Counted from the stretch's first letter, positions 27,585 to 37,805 are shown. The stretch: 64,000 nucleotides of DNA from Brevibacterium sanguinis (GCF_003315415.1 NZ_QNSB01000007.1:124001-188000), one strand, 5' to 3'. The notes: generated by a model from the sequence alone, not told the origin. Made by a program: numbers and translations.

Positions 27585-28184
27585 GTGATCAGTCTCCTCC
27601 GCGGTACGGTCCATCGCATCGCAGCTGACCACCTCGTCGTTCTCACCTACGGAGTCGGGCGCAGAGTCCATGTGACCCCGGAGACGCTCTCGCGGACTCG
27701 CCACGGCGCCGACATCGAACTGGTCACCACCCTCGTCGTCCGCGAGGACTCGATGACCCTGTTCGGCTTCTCGACCGAGGAGGAGAACCACACCTTCGAG
27801 GTACTGCTCTCGATCTCCGGGATCGGACCGCGACTGGCGATGGCGATCCTCGCCGTCATGGGGCCCGACGAACTGGCCGCGGCGATCTCGAACCAGGATG
27901 CCAATGCGCTGACCAGAGTGCCCGGAATCGGCAAGAAGGGCGCCTCACGGATCATCCTCGAACTCGAGAACAAGCTTCCGACCCTGGCGGCGGCATCGCC
28001 GGGACCGCAGCTGGCCTTCGCCGCCGGCGGCAATCAGCAGGTCGTCGATGCGCTCGTCGGCCTCGGCTGGAAGGAGCCACAGGCCGCCGAGGCGGTGAGC
28101 GAGGTGACCGCTGACATCGGCTCCGACGCAGGCACCTCGGCGATCCTCAAGGCCGCTCTCAAGGCACTGGGCGCCAGGAAATGA
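27585..28184 (+). CDS. ruvA: Holliday junction branch migration protein RuvA
   Basis: A 199-residue protein starting (GTG) with the family N-terminus [19 protein letters not shown]. Two helix-hairpin-helix motifs follow ([19 protein letters not shown] and [19 protein letters not shown]), then domain III ([19 protein letters not shown]). It forms the tetramer that holds four-way junctions for RuvB. AAAGG at 27575-27579 supports the start. It overlaps ruvB by ATGA. Confidence 0.96.
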   Translation: MISLLRGTVHRIAADHLVVLTYGVGRRVHVTPETLSRTRHGADIELVTTLVVREDSMTLFGFSTEEENHTFEVLLSISGIGPRLAMAILAVMGPDELAAAISNQDANALTRVPGIGKKGASRIILELENKLPTLAAASPGPQLAFAAGGNQQVVDALVGLGWKEPQAAEAVSEVTADIGSDAGTSAILKAALKALGARK

Positions 28185-29299
28185 CCTCACCAGATCACCG
28201 ACGCCTCGGCGGGACGGAGGATGTCATGGACAGCGAAGGACCGGTGTCCTACGAGATGGACTTCGGGGATCAGCGGCTGACCGGAGCGGAGGAGGAGCGT
28301 CTCGTCTCCGGCCAGGCAGAATCCGCGGAACGCGACGCCGAGGCGGCTCTGCGGCCCAAGGGCCTGCAGGACTTCATCGGCCAGCCGCAGGTCCGCGAAC
28401 AGCTCTCGCTCGTCCTCGACGCGGCGAAGGCACGGAGGAAGGCACCCGATCATGTGCTGCTCTCCGGTCCTCCCGGCCTGGGCAAGACGACCCTGGCGAT
28501 GATCATCGCCCACGAGATGCGCACGAGCCTGCGCGTCACCTCGGGGCCCGCTGTCCAGCATGCCGGCGACCTCGCCGCGATCCTGTCCTCCCTCGAGGAG
28601 GGCGAAGTCCTCTTCATCGACGAGATCCACCGGATGGCCCGCGCGGCCGAGGAGATGCTCTACGTCGCGATGGAGGACTTCCGGGTCGACGTCATCGTCG
28701 GCAAGGGGCCGGGGGCCACCGCGATCCCGCTCGATCTGCCTCCCTTCACCCTGGTCGGCGCGACGACGCGATCCGGACTGCTGCCGGCACCCCTGCGCGA
28801 TCGCTTCGGCTTCACCGGCCATCTCGACTTCTACTCGAGCTCCGACCTCCTCACCGTCCTCATCCGCTCGGCGCGGATGCTCGGCATCGAGGCCGACATC
28901 GACGGCCTCCGTGAGATCTCCACCCGCTCCCGCGGCACCCCGCGCATCGCCAACCGCCTGCTCCGCCGAGTCCGCGACTGGGCTCAGGTGCGCGGCACCG
29001 GAGTGATCGACGAAGCCGCCGCGCTCAAGGCGCTGACCGTGTACGAGGTCGACGCCCTCGGCCTCGACCGGCTCGATCGAGCCGTCCTGAAGGTGCTGTG
29101 CCAGCGATTCGGCGGGGGACCGGTGGGACTGGGCACCCTGTCCGTGTCCGTCGGCGAGGAGGCCGACACCGTCGAGACGGTGTCCGAACCGTACCTCGTC
29201 AGGGAGGGACTGATCAGCCGCACGCCGCGCGGACGGGTCGCCACCTCGGCGGCATGGAAGCACTTGGGCATGCAGATCCCAGCGAACTATGAGTTCTGA
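28181..29299 (+). CDS. ruvB: Holliday junction branch migration ATPase RuvB
   Basis: A 372-residue AAA+ motor with Walker [13 protein letters not shown], Walker [11 protein letters not shown], sensor [19 protein letters not shown] and a C-terminal winged helix ([14 protein letters not shown]). It is slightly longer than usual because of a ~30-residue N-terminal lead ([20 protein letters not shown]). A second Met (VMDSEG) could be the real start, but the ATGA overlap with ruvA favours 28181. Confidence 0.96.
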   Translation: MTSPDHRRLGGTEDVMDSEGPVSYEMDFGDQRLTGAEEERLVSGQAESAERDAEAALRPKGLQDFIGQPQVREQLSLVLDAAKARRKAPDHVLLSGPPGLGKTTLAMIIAHEMRTSLRVTSGPAVQHAGDLAAILSSLEEGEVLFIDEIHRMARAAEEMLYVAMEDFRVDVIVGKGPGATAIPLDLPPFTLVGATTRSGLLPAPLRDRFGFTGHLDFYSSSDLLTVLIRSARMLGIEADIDGLREISTRSRGTPRIANRLLRRVRDWAQVRGTGVIDEAAALKALTVYEVDALGLDRLDRAVLKVLCQRFGGGPVGLGTLSVSVGEEADTVETVSEPYLVREGLISRTPRGRVATSAAWKHLGMQIPANYEF

Positions 29300-29379
29300 C
29301 CCCGTGCGCGGGTTCGCCCTCGGTCCCTGCGACGAACTAAGCTAGTGCACTGGTTCATTCTTATGAAAGGTAGAAATCT

Positions 29380-29988
29380 GTGGATTTGCTGATCCCCCTC
29401 GCACTTGCGGCGTTGCTGATCTTCTTCTTGTTCAATTCGCGTCGTAAGCAGAAGGCGCGCATGGAGCAGATCAAGACCAACCTCGTCCCCGGTGCCTCCG
29501 TGATGACGACCTTCGGCGTGTTCGGCACGGTGGTCGCGATCGACGAGGAGAACAACCAGGTGACGATCGAATCCGGTCCCGGCACCACCCTCAGGGTCCA
29601 CCGCCAGGCGATCGGCCAGATCGACACCCCCGGCGCCGCGGATCCCGCCGCCGGTGCCGCCGGCACCGACGCTCCCGGCGACACGACCGAAGCTCCGGCG
29701 ATCACCGACGCGGAGCTCGACGCCATGATCGAACGCAAGCGCGCCGAATCCGGCGATTCCGACAGCGTCAACGGCGCGTCCGCCGTCGACCCCGCCGAGG
29801 CACGGACCGACTCAGCGGACGACGCCGTCGACACGGACACCACCGCCGGAGCAGGAACGACCGCCGGCGCCGACGACACCGTCGACGATTCGACGACCGG
29901 ACCGAAGGACGCCACGGACGCGGACCCGCGGGGAACCGACTCGGAGGGACCGGACACCGACACGTCCGGAACCGACAAGAAGAACTGA
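29380..29988 (+). CDS. yajC: Preprotein translocase accessory subunit YajC
   Basis: A 202-residue protein. One N-terminal membrane helix (LLIPLALAALLIFFLFNSRR) is followed by the conserved QIKTNLVPGASVMTTFGVFGTVVAIDEENNQVTI segment in fragments. From about residue 100 a long Asp/Thr/Ala-rich acidic tail takes the protein to nearly twice the usual ~110. YajC associates with SecDF. GTG at 29380 has GAAAGG upstream. It is transcribed with secD and secF. Confidence 0.93.
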   Translation: MDLLIPLALAALLIFFLFNSRRKQKARMEQIKTNLVPGASVMTTFGVFGTVVAIDEENNQVTIESGPGTTLRVHRQAIGQIDTPGAADPAAGAAGTDAPGDTTEAPAITDAELDAMIERKRAESGDSDSVNGASAVDPAEARTDSADDAVDTDTTAGAGTTAGADDTVDDSTTGPKDATDADPRGTDSEGPDTDTSGTDKKN

Positions 29989-30021
29989 ATCCCCTCACCG
30001 CACTCGATCGAAAGCTGAACC

Positions 30022-32145
30022 GTGTCCGATATTGAAGAAAAGCCACGCCCTGGTTTGCGCTTCCTGTGGCTGACGATCGTGACAGCACTGCTCTTCGGCG
30101 TCCTCGCCGCCGGAGTCGTGTGGTCCGATGCCACGACCAGCCCTAAGCTCGCCCTCGACCTCGAGGGCGGCACGTCGATCATCCTGGAGCCCCAGGTGTC
30201 GGAGGGCACGGACATCAGCAAGGAGCAGCTCGATCAAGCGGTGGCGATCATCCGCCAGCGCGTCGACTCGACGGGCGTCTCCGAGGCCGAGATCACCACG
30301 CAGGGCGACCGCAACATCGTGGTGAATCTGCCCGGCAACCCCGACGAGGAGACCCGCGAACTGGTCCGCTCCTCGGCCCAGCTCGTCTTCCGGCGCGTGG
30401 CGCTGGTCGGTGATCCCCGCTCCCAGGAGCAGATCGTGCAGGAGCAGGAGAACGGGGGAGGCCAGAGCGGCGATCCCGCCGAGGGTCTCAGCGAGGAGGA
30501 GCGCAAGCGCCTCGAGGAGATCATCGGCGACTCGGGCGGGCAGGCCGACGCCGGTGCCCAGGGCTCCGGCCAGGAGGCACCGGCCGGCGAGGAGGCTCCG
30601 ACCGGCGGCGGCGAGGTCGTCAATGCCGGGGGAGGCGTGACCGATCCCGCCGCATCGTCGGCGGAGGCGCAGCAGGCTCCCGCCGAGGCGCAGCCGTCGG
30701 AGAGCGCGCAGCCGTCCGAGGGCGAGAAGCCCGCCGAGGTCACCGACTCGACCCCGCGGCCCCTCTTCGACCCCGAGACCGAGACGGACAAGTGGCAGAC
30801 CGAGGAGATCATGACCCGGTTCGCCGAGCTCGACTGCACCGATCCGGCCAACCGGACCGGCGGGCAGCCGCTGCCCGCCGACGAGCCCGTCGTCTCCTGC
30901 GCGGAGGACGGGCAGTCGAAATTCATCCTCGGACCCGTCGAGCTCTCGGGCGACCACCTCGCCGACGCGAACTTCGGCTACGCGGCCGGCGCCAACGGGG
31001 TGCAGACGAACAACCCCGCCGTCAACATCGAGTTCGACGCGACCGGCCGTGAGATCTTCAAACAGATCACCTCGGACATCACCGGCAAGCAGCAGCCCTA
31101 CAACCAGTTCGCGATCGTCCTCGACGGACTCGTCCTCTCCGCACCGACCTCCAACGCCGTCATCACCGACGGCAACGCGGAGATCTCGGGCAACTTCACC
31201 CTCGACGAGGCGCAGACCCTGGCCAACCAGCTGAAGAACGGTTCGCTGCCGCTCAGCTTCGAGGTGCAGAGCGAACAGCAGATCTCACCCACCCTGGGGT
31301 CGAACTACCTGATGATCGGTCTGCTCACCGGGGTCGTCGGTCTCCTCCTCGTCGTCGTCTACTCGCTCCTGCAGTACCGGGTGCTCGGCCTGCTCACGGT
31401 CTCGAGCCTCGTCGTCGCCGGTGTGCTCACCTACCTCCTGCTGCTCATCGCCTCGTGGCGATACGGCTACCGACTGTCCCTGGCCGGCGTCGCGGGCATC
31501 ATCATCGGCATCGGCATGGCCGCCGACTCGTTCATCGTCTACTTCGAACGCGTCCGCGACGAACTGCGCAGCGGCAGGAGCCTCCTCTCGGCGGTCGAGG
31601 TCGGCTGGGAACGGGCCAAGCGCACGATCTACGCCTCGAAGGCCGTCAACATGCTCGCCGCGGTCATCCTCTACATCCTCGCGGTCGGCTCGGTGCGCGG
31701 ATTCGCGTTCACCCTGGGCCTGACCGTGATCATCGACGTCCTCGTCGTGTTCCTGTTCACCCACCCGATGCTCGAGGTGCTCTCCCGGACGAAGTTCTTC
31801 GGCGAGGGCCACCCGATGTCCGGAATGGACCCGCGCCTCCTCGGCGTCAAACCCGCCGCCTACCGCGGTGCCCTCGGCGTCGATCTCGACGAGGGCGAGA
31901 AGCGCCCGGAGACGAAGCGCCGCGAGAAGGCGCGAGCGCGGAAGGTGGGAATGGACGTCGAGGCGCCCGGAGGAGACGTCGCAGCGGCCGAACGGTCCGA
32001 GCCGGCGAAGTCGCGGGATCGCCACGGTCGTCGCACCGGGGCGACGGTGGTGGGAACGGCTGCGGGCATGTCGATCGCCGAGCGGAAAGCGGCGGCGAAG
32101 AGAGCCGCCGAGGATTCGGCGCACACTGAGGAGGCAGACAAGTGA
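30022..32145 (+). CDS. secD: Protein translocase subunit SecD
   Basis: A 707-residue membrane protein using the proton gradient to assist Sec export. TM1 (LWLTIVTALLFGVLAAGVVW) precedes the P1 domain with the family signature LALDLEGGTSI. The C-terminal half carries five helices with AGIIIGIGMAADSFIVYFERVRDE. A ~100-residue Glu/Ala/Pro/Gly-rich insertion (about residues 140-245) lies within the periplasmic region, and a ~100-residue basic tail follows the last helix, so it is well above the ~600 typical of the family. GTG start; overlaps secF by four bases. Confidence 0.95.
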   Translation: MSDIEEKPRPGLRFLWLTIVTALLFGVLAAGVVWSDATTSPKLALDLEGGTSIILEPQVSEGTDISKEQLDQAVAIIRQRVDSTGVSEAEITTQGDRNIVVNLPGNPDEETRELVRSSAQLVFRRVALVGDPRSQEQIVQEQENGGGQSGDPAEGLSEEERKRLEEIIGDSGGQADAGAQGSGQEAPAGEEAPTGGGEVVNAGGGVTDPAASSAEAQQAPAEAQPSESAQPSEGEKPAEVTDSTPRPLFDPETETDKWQTEEIMTRFAELDCTDPANRTGGQPLPADEPVVSCAEDGQSKFILGPVELSGDHLADANFGYAAGANGVQTNNPAVNIEFDATGREIFKQITSDITGKQQPYNQFAIVLDGLVLSAPTSNAVITDGNAEISGNFTLDEAQTLANQLKNGSLPLSFEVQSEQQISPTLGSNYLMIGLLTGVVGLLLVVVYSLLQYRVLGLLTVSSLVVAGVLTYLLLLIASWRYGYRLSLAGVAGIIIGIGMAADSFIVYFERVRDELRSGRSLLSAVEVGWERAKRTIYASKAVNMLAAVILYILAVGSVRGFAFTLGLTVIIDVLVVFLFTHPMLEVLSRTKFFGEGHPMSGMDPRLLGVKPAAYRGALGVDLDEGEKRPETKRREKARARKVGMDVEAPGGDVAAAERSEPAKSRDRHGRRTGATVVGTAAGMSIAERKAAAKRAAEDSAHTEEADK

Positions 32146-33158
32146 AGAGGTTCTTCGCCTGGGGCAATCGCCTCCACAACGGTGAATCGTCGATCCCGTT
32201 CGTCGGGAAGGCCAGGCTCTGGCTGACCATCTCGGGAGCCCTCGTGCTCCTGTCGCTGCTGGTCCCGCTCATCGCCGGGTTCAACCTCGGCATCGCCTTC
32301 CGCGGCGGTTCCCAGTTCCAGATCGACAACATCAGCGACACCTCGGCGGCCAGAGGCGAGGACATCGTCACCGAGGTCGCTCCCGACTCCGAACCGCGAC
32401 TGACGCCGACGAGCGACACCGCGGTGAAGATCGAGACGAACCAGCTCAGCGACCCGCAGATGCAGGAGGTCCGCGACGCCCTCATCGCCGGCTACGACGT
32501 GCCGGCCGAGGACGTCACCTCGACCTTCGTCGGCCCCGAGTGGGGTCAGGACGTCACCGAGAAGATGCTCCGTGCCCTCGTCATCTTCGTCGCGATCGCC
32601 ATGGTAGTCATGGCCCTCTACTTCCGCACGTGGAAGATGTCCCTGGCCGCGATCGTCGGTCTCTTCGTCGTCATGATCGTCACGATGGGCATCTACTCCG
32701 TCACCGGCTTCGAGGTCACCCCCGAGGCCGTCATCGGCTTCCTCACCGTGCTCAGCTTCTCGCTCTACGACACGGTGGTGGTCTTCGACAAGATCAGGGA
32801 GAACACGACGCGGTTCCAGGACAAGCGGGACCTCAAGTTCTCCGAACTCGTCAACCTCGGCATCAACCAGACGACAGTGCGCTCGATCAACACCTCTGTC
32901 GTCTCCGTGCTCCCGATCGCGTCGATCCTGTTCATCGGTGTGTTCATGCTCGGGGCCGGGACCCTGGTCGATATCTCGCTGTCGCTGTTCATCGGTACGA
33001 TAGTCGCAGCGGCATCGACACTGTTCGTCGCCAGCCCCCTCTACGCCCTGCTCCGGGCCAACGAACCCGCGGTGCGGGAACAGGAGGAGGCCGTGCGTGA
33101 ACTACGCTTGAAGAACGGCGTCGACGACGTTCCACCGGTGATCCACGCCGAGGTCTGA
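32142..33158 (+). CDS. secF: Protein translocase subunit SecF
   Basis: A 338-residue partner of SecD with six predicted helices. N-terminal [15 protein letters not shown] is the family's D/E-x-GG-type motif. Later [22 protein letters not shown] and [20 protein letters not shown] are the TM4-TM5 signatures. GTG overlaps the secD stop (GTGA). It is followed by relA after 19 bases; in many actinobacteria apt lies between them, but it is absent here. Confidence 0.96.
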   Translation: MKRFFAWGNRLHNGESSIPFVGKARLWLTISGALVLLSLLVPLIAGFNLGIAFRGGSQFQIDNISDTSAARGEDIVTEVAPDSEPRLTPTSDTAVKIETNQLSDPQMQEVRDALIAGYDVPAEDVTSTFVGPEWGQDVTEKMLRALVIFVAIAMVVMALYFRTWKMSLAAIVGLFVVMIVTMGIYSVTGFEVTPEAVIGFLTVLSFSLYDTVVVFDKIRENTTRFQDKRDLKFSELVNLGINQTTVRSINTSVVSVLPIASILFIGVFMLGAGTLVDISLSLFIGTIVAAASTLFVASPLYALLRANEPAVREQEEAVRELRLKNGVDDVPPVIHAEV

Positions 33159-33177
33159 GCAGAAGAGAGGGGATGTC

Positions 33178-35490
33178 ATGGCTTCTTCAGCCGAATCGCG
33201 CCGTCCGCGAGGCATCTCCCGCCTGGCATGGTGGGCGGCCAGGGCCCAGAACAACCCGGGCTACCCCCGCGTCCTCGGTCCGATGATCCAGGCCCTGCAG
33301 ACCAACCACCCGAAGGCCGACATCGACCTCGTGGTCAGGGCCTACAAGATCGCCGAGGCGGCGCACCGCGGTCAGACGCGGAAGTCCGGGGATCCGTACA
33401 TCACCCACCCGGTCGCGGTGGCGACGATCCTCGCCGAGATCGGCATGCTGCCGGTCACGCTCGCCGCGGCGCTGCTCCACGACACCGTCGAGGACACCGA
33501 GTACTCCCTTCAGCAGCTCACGGAGGAGTTCGGCGCCGAGGTCGCCGGGATGGTCGACGGGGTCACCAAGCTCGACAAGCTCACCTATGGCCAGGCCGCG
33601 CAGTCGGAGACGGTGCGCAAGATGATCGTGGCGATGGCCAAGGACATCCGGGTCCTCGTCATCAAGCTCGCCGACCGCCTCCACAACGCCCGCACGTGGC
33701 GTTTCGTCCCCGCCTCCTCGAGCGCGAAGAAGGCCCGCGAGACCCTCGAGATCTATGCGCCCCTGGCCCACCGGCTGGGCATGAACACGATCAAGTGGGA
33801 GCTCGAGGACCTCTCGTTCCAGGTCCTCCACCCCAAGGTCTACGACGAGGTGGTCCGCCTCGTCGCCGACCGCGCGCCGGAGCGCGAGAAGTACCTCTCG
33901 ACGGTGTCGACCGAGCTGCAGAACGAGCTCACCGAGTCCGGCATCGAGTCCTCCATCACCGGCAGGCCCAAGCACTACTACTCGATCTACCAGAAGATGG
34001 TCGTGCGCGGGCACGAGTTCGCCGACATCTACGATCTCGTCGGCGTCCGCGTGCTCGTCGAGACCGTCCGCGAATGCTATGCCACCCTCGGCATCGTCCA
34101 CTCCCGGTGGAGTCCCGTCCCCGGGCGGTTCAAGGACTACATCGCGATGCCGAAGTACAACATGTACCAGAGCCTCCACACCACGGTCATCGGTCCGGGC
34201 GGCAAACCCGTCGAGATCCAGATCCGCACCCACGAGATGGACCGGCGCGCCGAGTTCGGTGTCGCCGCGCACTGGAAGTACAAGGACCGGGGCGCCTCCT
34301 CGAAGACGGCGTCGTCGAAGGCGGTGACGTCGAACACCGCCCGTTCGGTCAAGGTCTCCGACGCCGGAGAGGTCGACGACGCCGCGTGGCTGCGCCAGCT
34401 CCTCGAATGGCAGCGCGAGGTCAGCGATCCCGACGAGTTCCTCGACAGCCTCCGCTACGAGGTGAACTCGAAGGAGGTCTACGTCTTCACGCCCAAGGGC
34501 GATGTCATGAGCCTGCCGGCCGGGGCCACTCCCGTCGACTTCGCCTACGCCGTGCACACCGAGGTGGGGCACAAGACGATGGGCGCCCGGGTCAACGGTC
34601 GTCTCGTCGCTCTCGACACGGAGCTGAAGAACGGCGATTCCGTCGAGGTGTTCACCTCGAAGGACGAGAACGCGGGCCCCAGCCGTGATTGGCTCGGCTT
34701 CGTCAAGAGCCCGCGGGCTCGGAGCAAGATCCGCCAGTGGTTCTCGAAGGAGCGCCGGGAGGAGGCGATCGAGAGCGGGCGCGAGCAGCTGGCCCGAGCG
34801 ATGCGCAGGCACAGCCTCTCGGCGAATGCGCTGATGAGTCAGGAGGCGCTCCAAGCCGTCGCGAGCGACCTGCGCCTGGCCGACGTCTCCGCACTCTACG
34901 CGGCGATCGGCAACGGCTCGGTCTCGGCCGCGCATGTCACCGATCTGCTCGCCAAGGAGGTCGGTGAGGACGACGAGGCCTCCGTCCTGCCACCGGCACC
35001 GCGCAATCGCACGGGTCGATCCTCGGGGCACCTCTCCTCGTCCGAAGGCGTCATCGTCAAGGGCGTCGACGACGTCCTCGTCAAGCTCGCCCGCTGCTGC
35101 ACACCGGTGCCCGGTGACGAGATCATCGGCTTCGTCACGCGCGGCTCGGGCGTCTCGGTCCATCGCGTCGACTGTCCCAACGTCGCCTCCCTCCAGCGGG
35201 AGCCCGAGCGCCTCGTCGACGTGTCCTGGGGCGACAAGACGAGTGGCGTCTACCTCGTCCAGATCCAGGTCGAGGCCCTCGACCGTGCGGGGCTGCTCTC
35301 CGACATCACGAAGACGCTCACCGACACGCACGTCAACATCCTGTCCGCCTCCGTGGCGACGTCCCGCGCGCGGGTGGCCCAGTCGAAGTTCGTCTTCGAG
35401 ATGAGCGACGCGAGCCATCTGGGCACCGTGCTCTCGGCGGTGCGCAAGGTCGAGGGCGTCTTCGACGTCTACCGCATCTCCGGCGGCTGA
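33178..35490 (+). CDS. relA: Bifunctional (p)ppGpp synthetase/hydrolase Rel
   Basis: A 770-residue Rel protein of the stringent response. Hydrolase domain: [14 protein letters not shown] and [13 protein letters not shown], with the metal-binding HD and ED pairs kept. Synthetase domain: [26 protein letters not shown] and [14 protein letters not shown]. Then come a TGS domain ([21 protein letters not shown]), a zinc-finger/helical region with [16 protein letters not shown], and a C-terminal ACT domain. Both activities are therefore expected. The gene follows secF by 19 bases. Confidence 0.97.
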   Translation: MASSAESRRPRGISRLAWWAARAQNNPGYPRVLGPMIQALQTNHPKADIDLVVRAYKIAEAAHRGQTRKSGDPYITHPVAVATILAEIGMLPVTLAAALLHDTVEDTEYSLQQLTEEFGAEVAGMVDGVTKLDKLTYGQAAQSETVRKMIVAMAKDIRVLVIKLADRLHNARTWRFVPASSSAKKARETLEIYAPLAHRLGMNTIKWELEDLSFQVLHPKVYDEVVRLVADRAPEREKYLSTVSTELQNELTESGIESSITGRPKHYYSIYQKMVVRGHEFADIYDLVGVRVLVETVRECYATLGIVHSRWSPVPGRFKDYIAMPKYNMYQSLHTTVIGPGGKPVEIQIRTHEMDRRAEFGVAAHWKYKDRGASSKTASSKAVTSNTARSVKVSDAGEVDDAAWLRQLLEWQREVSDPDEFLDSLRYEVNSKEVYVFTPKGDVMSLPAGATPVDFAYAVHTEVGHKTMGARVNGRLVALDTELKNGDSVEVFTSKDENAGPSRDWLGFVKSPRARSKIRQWFSKERREEAIESGREQLARAMRRHSLSANALMSQEALQAVASDLRLADVSALYAAIGNGSVSAAHVTDLLAKEVGEDDEASVLPPAPRNRTGRSSGHLSSSEGVIVKGVDDVLVKLARCCTPVPGDEIIGFVTRGSGVSVHRVDCPNVASLQREPERLVDVSWGDKTSGVYLVQIQVEALDRAGLLSDITKTLTDTHVNILSASVATSRARVAQSKFVFEMSDASHLGTVLSAVRKVEGVFDVYRISGG

Positions 35491-35560
35491 GCCCGCGGTC
35501 GCTGCCGTGCTCTCGACCGTCGATCCGCAGCCGGCGTCTCGCCGCCGTCGATTCGATCAT

Positions 35561-35602
35561 CGATTCGCGGCAGTCGGTTCGCGGCACTCGGTTCGCGGCC
35601 GA
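35561..35602. repeat. Three tandem 14-bp repeats downstream of relA
   Basis: CGATTCGCGGCAGT, CGGTTCGCGGCACT and CGGTTCGCGGCCGA follow one another at 35561, 35575 and 35589. The 169-base gap (35491-35659) between convergent genes also repeats GTCTCGCCGCCG (35536-35547 and again near 35614). No clear terminator hairpin is seen. Confidence 0.65.
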
Positions 35603-35659
35603 TGAGGCGACCGTCGTCTCGCCGCCGCGGCCCCGCCCGCTGCTCGGGACGCGAGGCGC

Positions 35660-36232
35660 TCATCCGAGGCCGGCGCACACCTGGTGGAAGATGTCCCGGA
35701 CGTGGCCGACGTACGGACGCCGCGAGATCCCCTCGAGATAGAGGGAGAAGCGCCGGCGGGCCGGCACCGGCATCTCCTCGACGAGGTGCCTGACCGCGGA
35801 GATCGAGAGCGTCGAGCGATCCCGGTCGGCGGTCGCGGTCCGCGACCGGGCGAACGGAAGCAGCAGATCGAAGAGGGTGCGCTCCTCGGTCGTCACGCCC
35901 AGTCCGCCGATCACCGTGAAGTCGTCGCGGCTCAGCCGCAGCTCATGGACGACGGCGTCGATGTCCTCGACGAAGCGGCGGCGCGGGACGGTGATGAACG
36001 TCAGCGGGCTCGGCGCCCGGCCGAGGCCGGTGTGGATCCACCACGCGGTCGAGTGCGAGAGGACGAGCCGAGGCGGGACCTGGGAGCGCAGCGCCTCGAC
36101 CCGGTCCTCCGGGCCGAGCACGGCACCCGTGCGCACCCAGGTGGTCTCCGTGAGCCGGCTGAGCAGCCCGTCCATCGTCAGCTCGGTGAGATGCTCGTAC
36201 CCGTGGTCACGGAGATGAAACAGAGCGTCCAT
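35660..36232 (-). CDS. AbiEi-antitoxin-like protein of unknown function
   Basis: A 190-residue protein of N-terminal winged-helix style (LRDHGYEHLTELTMDGLLS) followed by a region reminiscent of actinobacterial AbiEi-type/DUF559-associated proteins: VLSHSTAWWIHTGLG, FITVPRRR, and VTTEERTLFDLLL. No C-terminal nuclease domain is visible and no toxin gene adjoins it. The ATG at 36230-36232 lies only 6 bases after a good -10, so translation is probably leaderless. The family assignment rests on remembered motif patterns and is tentative; the gene itself is well supported by length and codon usage. Confidence 0.7.
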   Translation of the reverse strand: MDALFHLRDHGYEHLTELTMDGLLSRLTETTWVRTGAVLGPEDRVEALRSQVPPRLVLSHSTAWWIHTGLGRAPSPLTFITVPRRRFVEDIDAVVHELRLSRDDFTVIGGLGVTTEERTLFDLLLPFARSRTATADRDRSTLSISAVRHLVEEMPVPARRRFSLYLEGISRRPYVGHVRDIFHQVCAGLG

Positions 36233-36238
36233 GGAGCA

Positions 36239-36267
36239 ACTATCGCGTGGTGCTCACCCGTGTTCAA
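36239..36267 (-). promoter_or_regulatory. Leaderless promoter of the AbiEi-like gene
   Basis: Read on the minus strand, TTGAAC (36262-36267), a 17-base spacer, GATAGT (36239-36244), then six bases to the ATG. No ribosome site is present. Confidence 0.65.
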
Positions 36268-36281
36268 GGGCCGGCCGGCGG

Positions 36282-36325
36282 CCTGTGGACAACAGGTCAC
36301 TCGTCCGTCGCCGCCTGTGGACAGG
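36282..36325. promoter_or_regulatory. Paired CCTGT...ACAGG palindromes (DnaA-box-like) upstream of the AbiEi-like gene
   Basis: CCTGTGGACAACAGG at 36282-36296 and CCTGTGGACAGG at 36314-36325 are both inverted repeats (CCTGT/ACAGG, spacers 5 and 2), 32 bases apart. They lie 15-60 bases upstream of the -35. The first contains TGTGGACAA, the complement of the high-GC DnaA box TTGTCCACA; the second has one mismatch to it. Confidence 0.5.
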
Positions 36326-36337
36326 AGCCCCCGATTC

Positions 36338-37690
36338 TCAGCCGAGCTCGGCCGCGGTCCGGGCCAACTGATCCCGCCAGGCCCGCCGGGCGTCGAGTGC
36401 GGACTGCGCCTCGGCGATGGCCTTCTCGTCGCCTCCGGCCCTGGCCGTCTCGAGCTTCTGCTCGAGTTCGGTGATCGACTCGTCGAGCTGGCTCAGAGCC
36501 CCGGAGGTCCGCGCCTTCGTCTCGGGATTGCTGCGCCTCCAGGCCTCCTCCTCGGCCTCGGCCAGGGCGCGCTCGACCTCCCGGAGACCGTTCTCCATCC
36601 GGGAGACGTCGGCGCGCGGCACCTTGCCGGCCTCCTCCCAGTCGTCCTGGATGGCCCGCAGCTCGCGCTTCGCCGCCGCCGGATCGGTGATCGGCAGCAG
36701 CGCCTGCGCCCGCTTGAGCAGAGCTTCCTTGACCTCGAGGTTGCCCCGGTACTCCTCGTCGATCGCGGCGTTCTCCGCGTCGCGAGCGGCGAAGAAGACG
36801 TCCTGCGCCGCGCGGAAGCGGGCCCACAGGGCGTCGTCGTCCTTCCGGGAGGCACGAGGTGCGCGCTTCCACTGGGCCATGAGGTCCTTGAACTGGGTGG
36901 ACACGTGGCGGAAGTCGGTCGAGCCGGACAGGGCCTCCGCCTCGGCGACGATCCTCTCCTTGATCCGCTTGCCCTCGGAGTTGAGCTTGTCGAGCTGGGC
37001 GAAGTGCTCCTTGCGCTTCTGCTCGAAGGTCGTCCGCGCCTTGGAGAAGCGGCCCCAGAGCTCCTGGTCGACGGACCGGGGCAGGCGCGGTCCCGACCGC
37101 TGCTTCTCCTTCCACAGATCGAAGAGCTCCCGCATCCTGGCTCCCGACTGCTTCCACTGGATCCTCTCCGGATCGCGGCGGGCGAGGGACTCGGCCTCGA
37201 CGACGAGCTCCTCGCGCTCCTCGGCGGCCGCGAGCTTCGCGGCCTCGGCCCGGGCGGCCTGCTTGGCCTCGGTCGCCTCGGCGTCGGAGATCAGGGTGTC
37301 GAGCGTCGCCGACAGGCCCCGGAGGTCACCGACGACGTTCGCCTCGGGGAGGGTCTCCTGCAGGGTCTTCGCGGCGGCCGCGACATCGCGGCCCGGAGCA
37401 CCCGCCGAGAGGCGGTTGCGCAGGTGAGCCGCGTTCTCCACGAGTTCGACGTACTTCTTCGCGAAGTACTCGAGCGCCTCGTCGGCACCGGCGTCCGGGT
37501 ACTGTCCCACGGGCCTCTCGCCCTCGGCGGTGATCACGAAGACGCTGCCGTCGGCATCGGCGCGGCCATGAGCCATCGCTCGGCGGACTTCGGCATCGTG
37601 ATCCACCGTCGTCGCCGTCACCGTCGCGGCCGCCTGCGGGCGGGGGAGGGACGAGGGGCGGGGGACGGGCTTCGGTGTCGGGGTCGACAT
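36338..37690 (-). CDS. DUF349 coiled-coil protein
   Basis: A 450-residue, largely helical and highly charged protein. After a Pro-rich N-terminus, several DUF349 units of ~70 residues can be seen, each with a W-x5-x-L/F-W-x-(R/K)F pattern (for example QELWGRFSKARTTFEQKRK and DDALWARFRAAQDVFFAAR). The function is unknown; actinobacterial members often sit between relA and hisS, as here. ATG 37690 was preferred over the in-frame GTG three codons upstream because AAGGTGAG is correctly placed. Confidence 0.92.
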   Translation of the reverse strand: MSTPTPKPVPRPSSLPRPQAAATVTATTVDHDAEVRRAMAHGRADADGSVFVITAEGERPVGQYPDAGADEALEYFAKKYVELVENAAHLRNRLSAGAPGRDVAAAAKTLQETLPEANVVGDLRGLSATLDTLISDAEATEAKQAARAEAAKLAAAEEREELVVEAESLARRDPERIQWKQSGARMRELFDLWKEKQRSGPRLPRSVDQELWGRFSKARTTFEQKRKEHFAQLDKLNSEGKRIKERIVAEAEALSGSTDFRHVSTQFKDLMAQWKRAPRASRKDDDALWARFRAAQDVFFAARDAENAAIDEEYRGNLEVKEALLKRAQALLPITDPAAAKRELRAIQDDWEEAGKVPRADVSRMENGLREVERALAEAEEEAWRRSNPETKARTSGALSQLDESITELEQKLETARAGGDEKAIAEAQSALDARRAWRDQLARTAAELG

Positions 37691-37758
37691 GATTCTCACC
37701 TTGTTTCCATCGGTCGAACCGGCAGGGAATCCGTTCTCTGCCGATCACTCGATATTGA

Positions 37759-37776
37759 CGTTATCCCAGCATAACG
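37759..37776. promoter_or_regulatory. Inverted repeat CGTTAT-N6-ATAACG in a divergent promoter region
   Basis: CGTTAT (37759-37764) and ATAACG (37771-37776) flank CCCAGC in the 115-base gap between the DUF349 gene (minus) and the MBL gene (plus). It is A+T-rich compared with its surroundings and could be an operator shared by both genes. Confidence 0.4.
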
Positions 37777-37793
37777 ATCCGCAGGGCTCTCGA

Positions 37794-37799
37794 TAGACT
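37794..37799 (+). promoter_or_regulatory. -10 element of the MBL-fold gene, leaderless
   Basis: TAGACT ends six bases before ATG 37806, and there is no ribosome-binding site, so the mRNA probably begins at or next to the start codon. No clear -35 is visible. Confidence 0.45.
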
Positions 37800-37805
37800 C
37801 TGCCC

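Noticed and set aside
36284..36324. Chromosomal origin suggested by DnaA-box-like motifs
   Set aside because: Only two motifs, no dnaA/dnaN/gyrB neighbours and no A+T-rich unwinding region.
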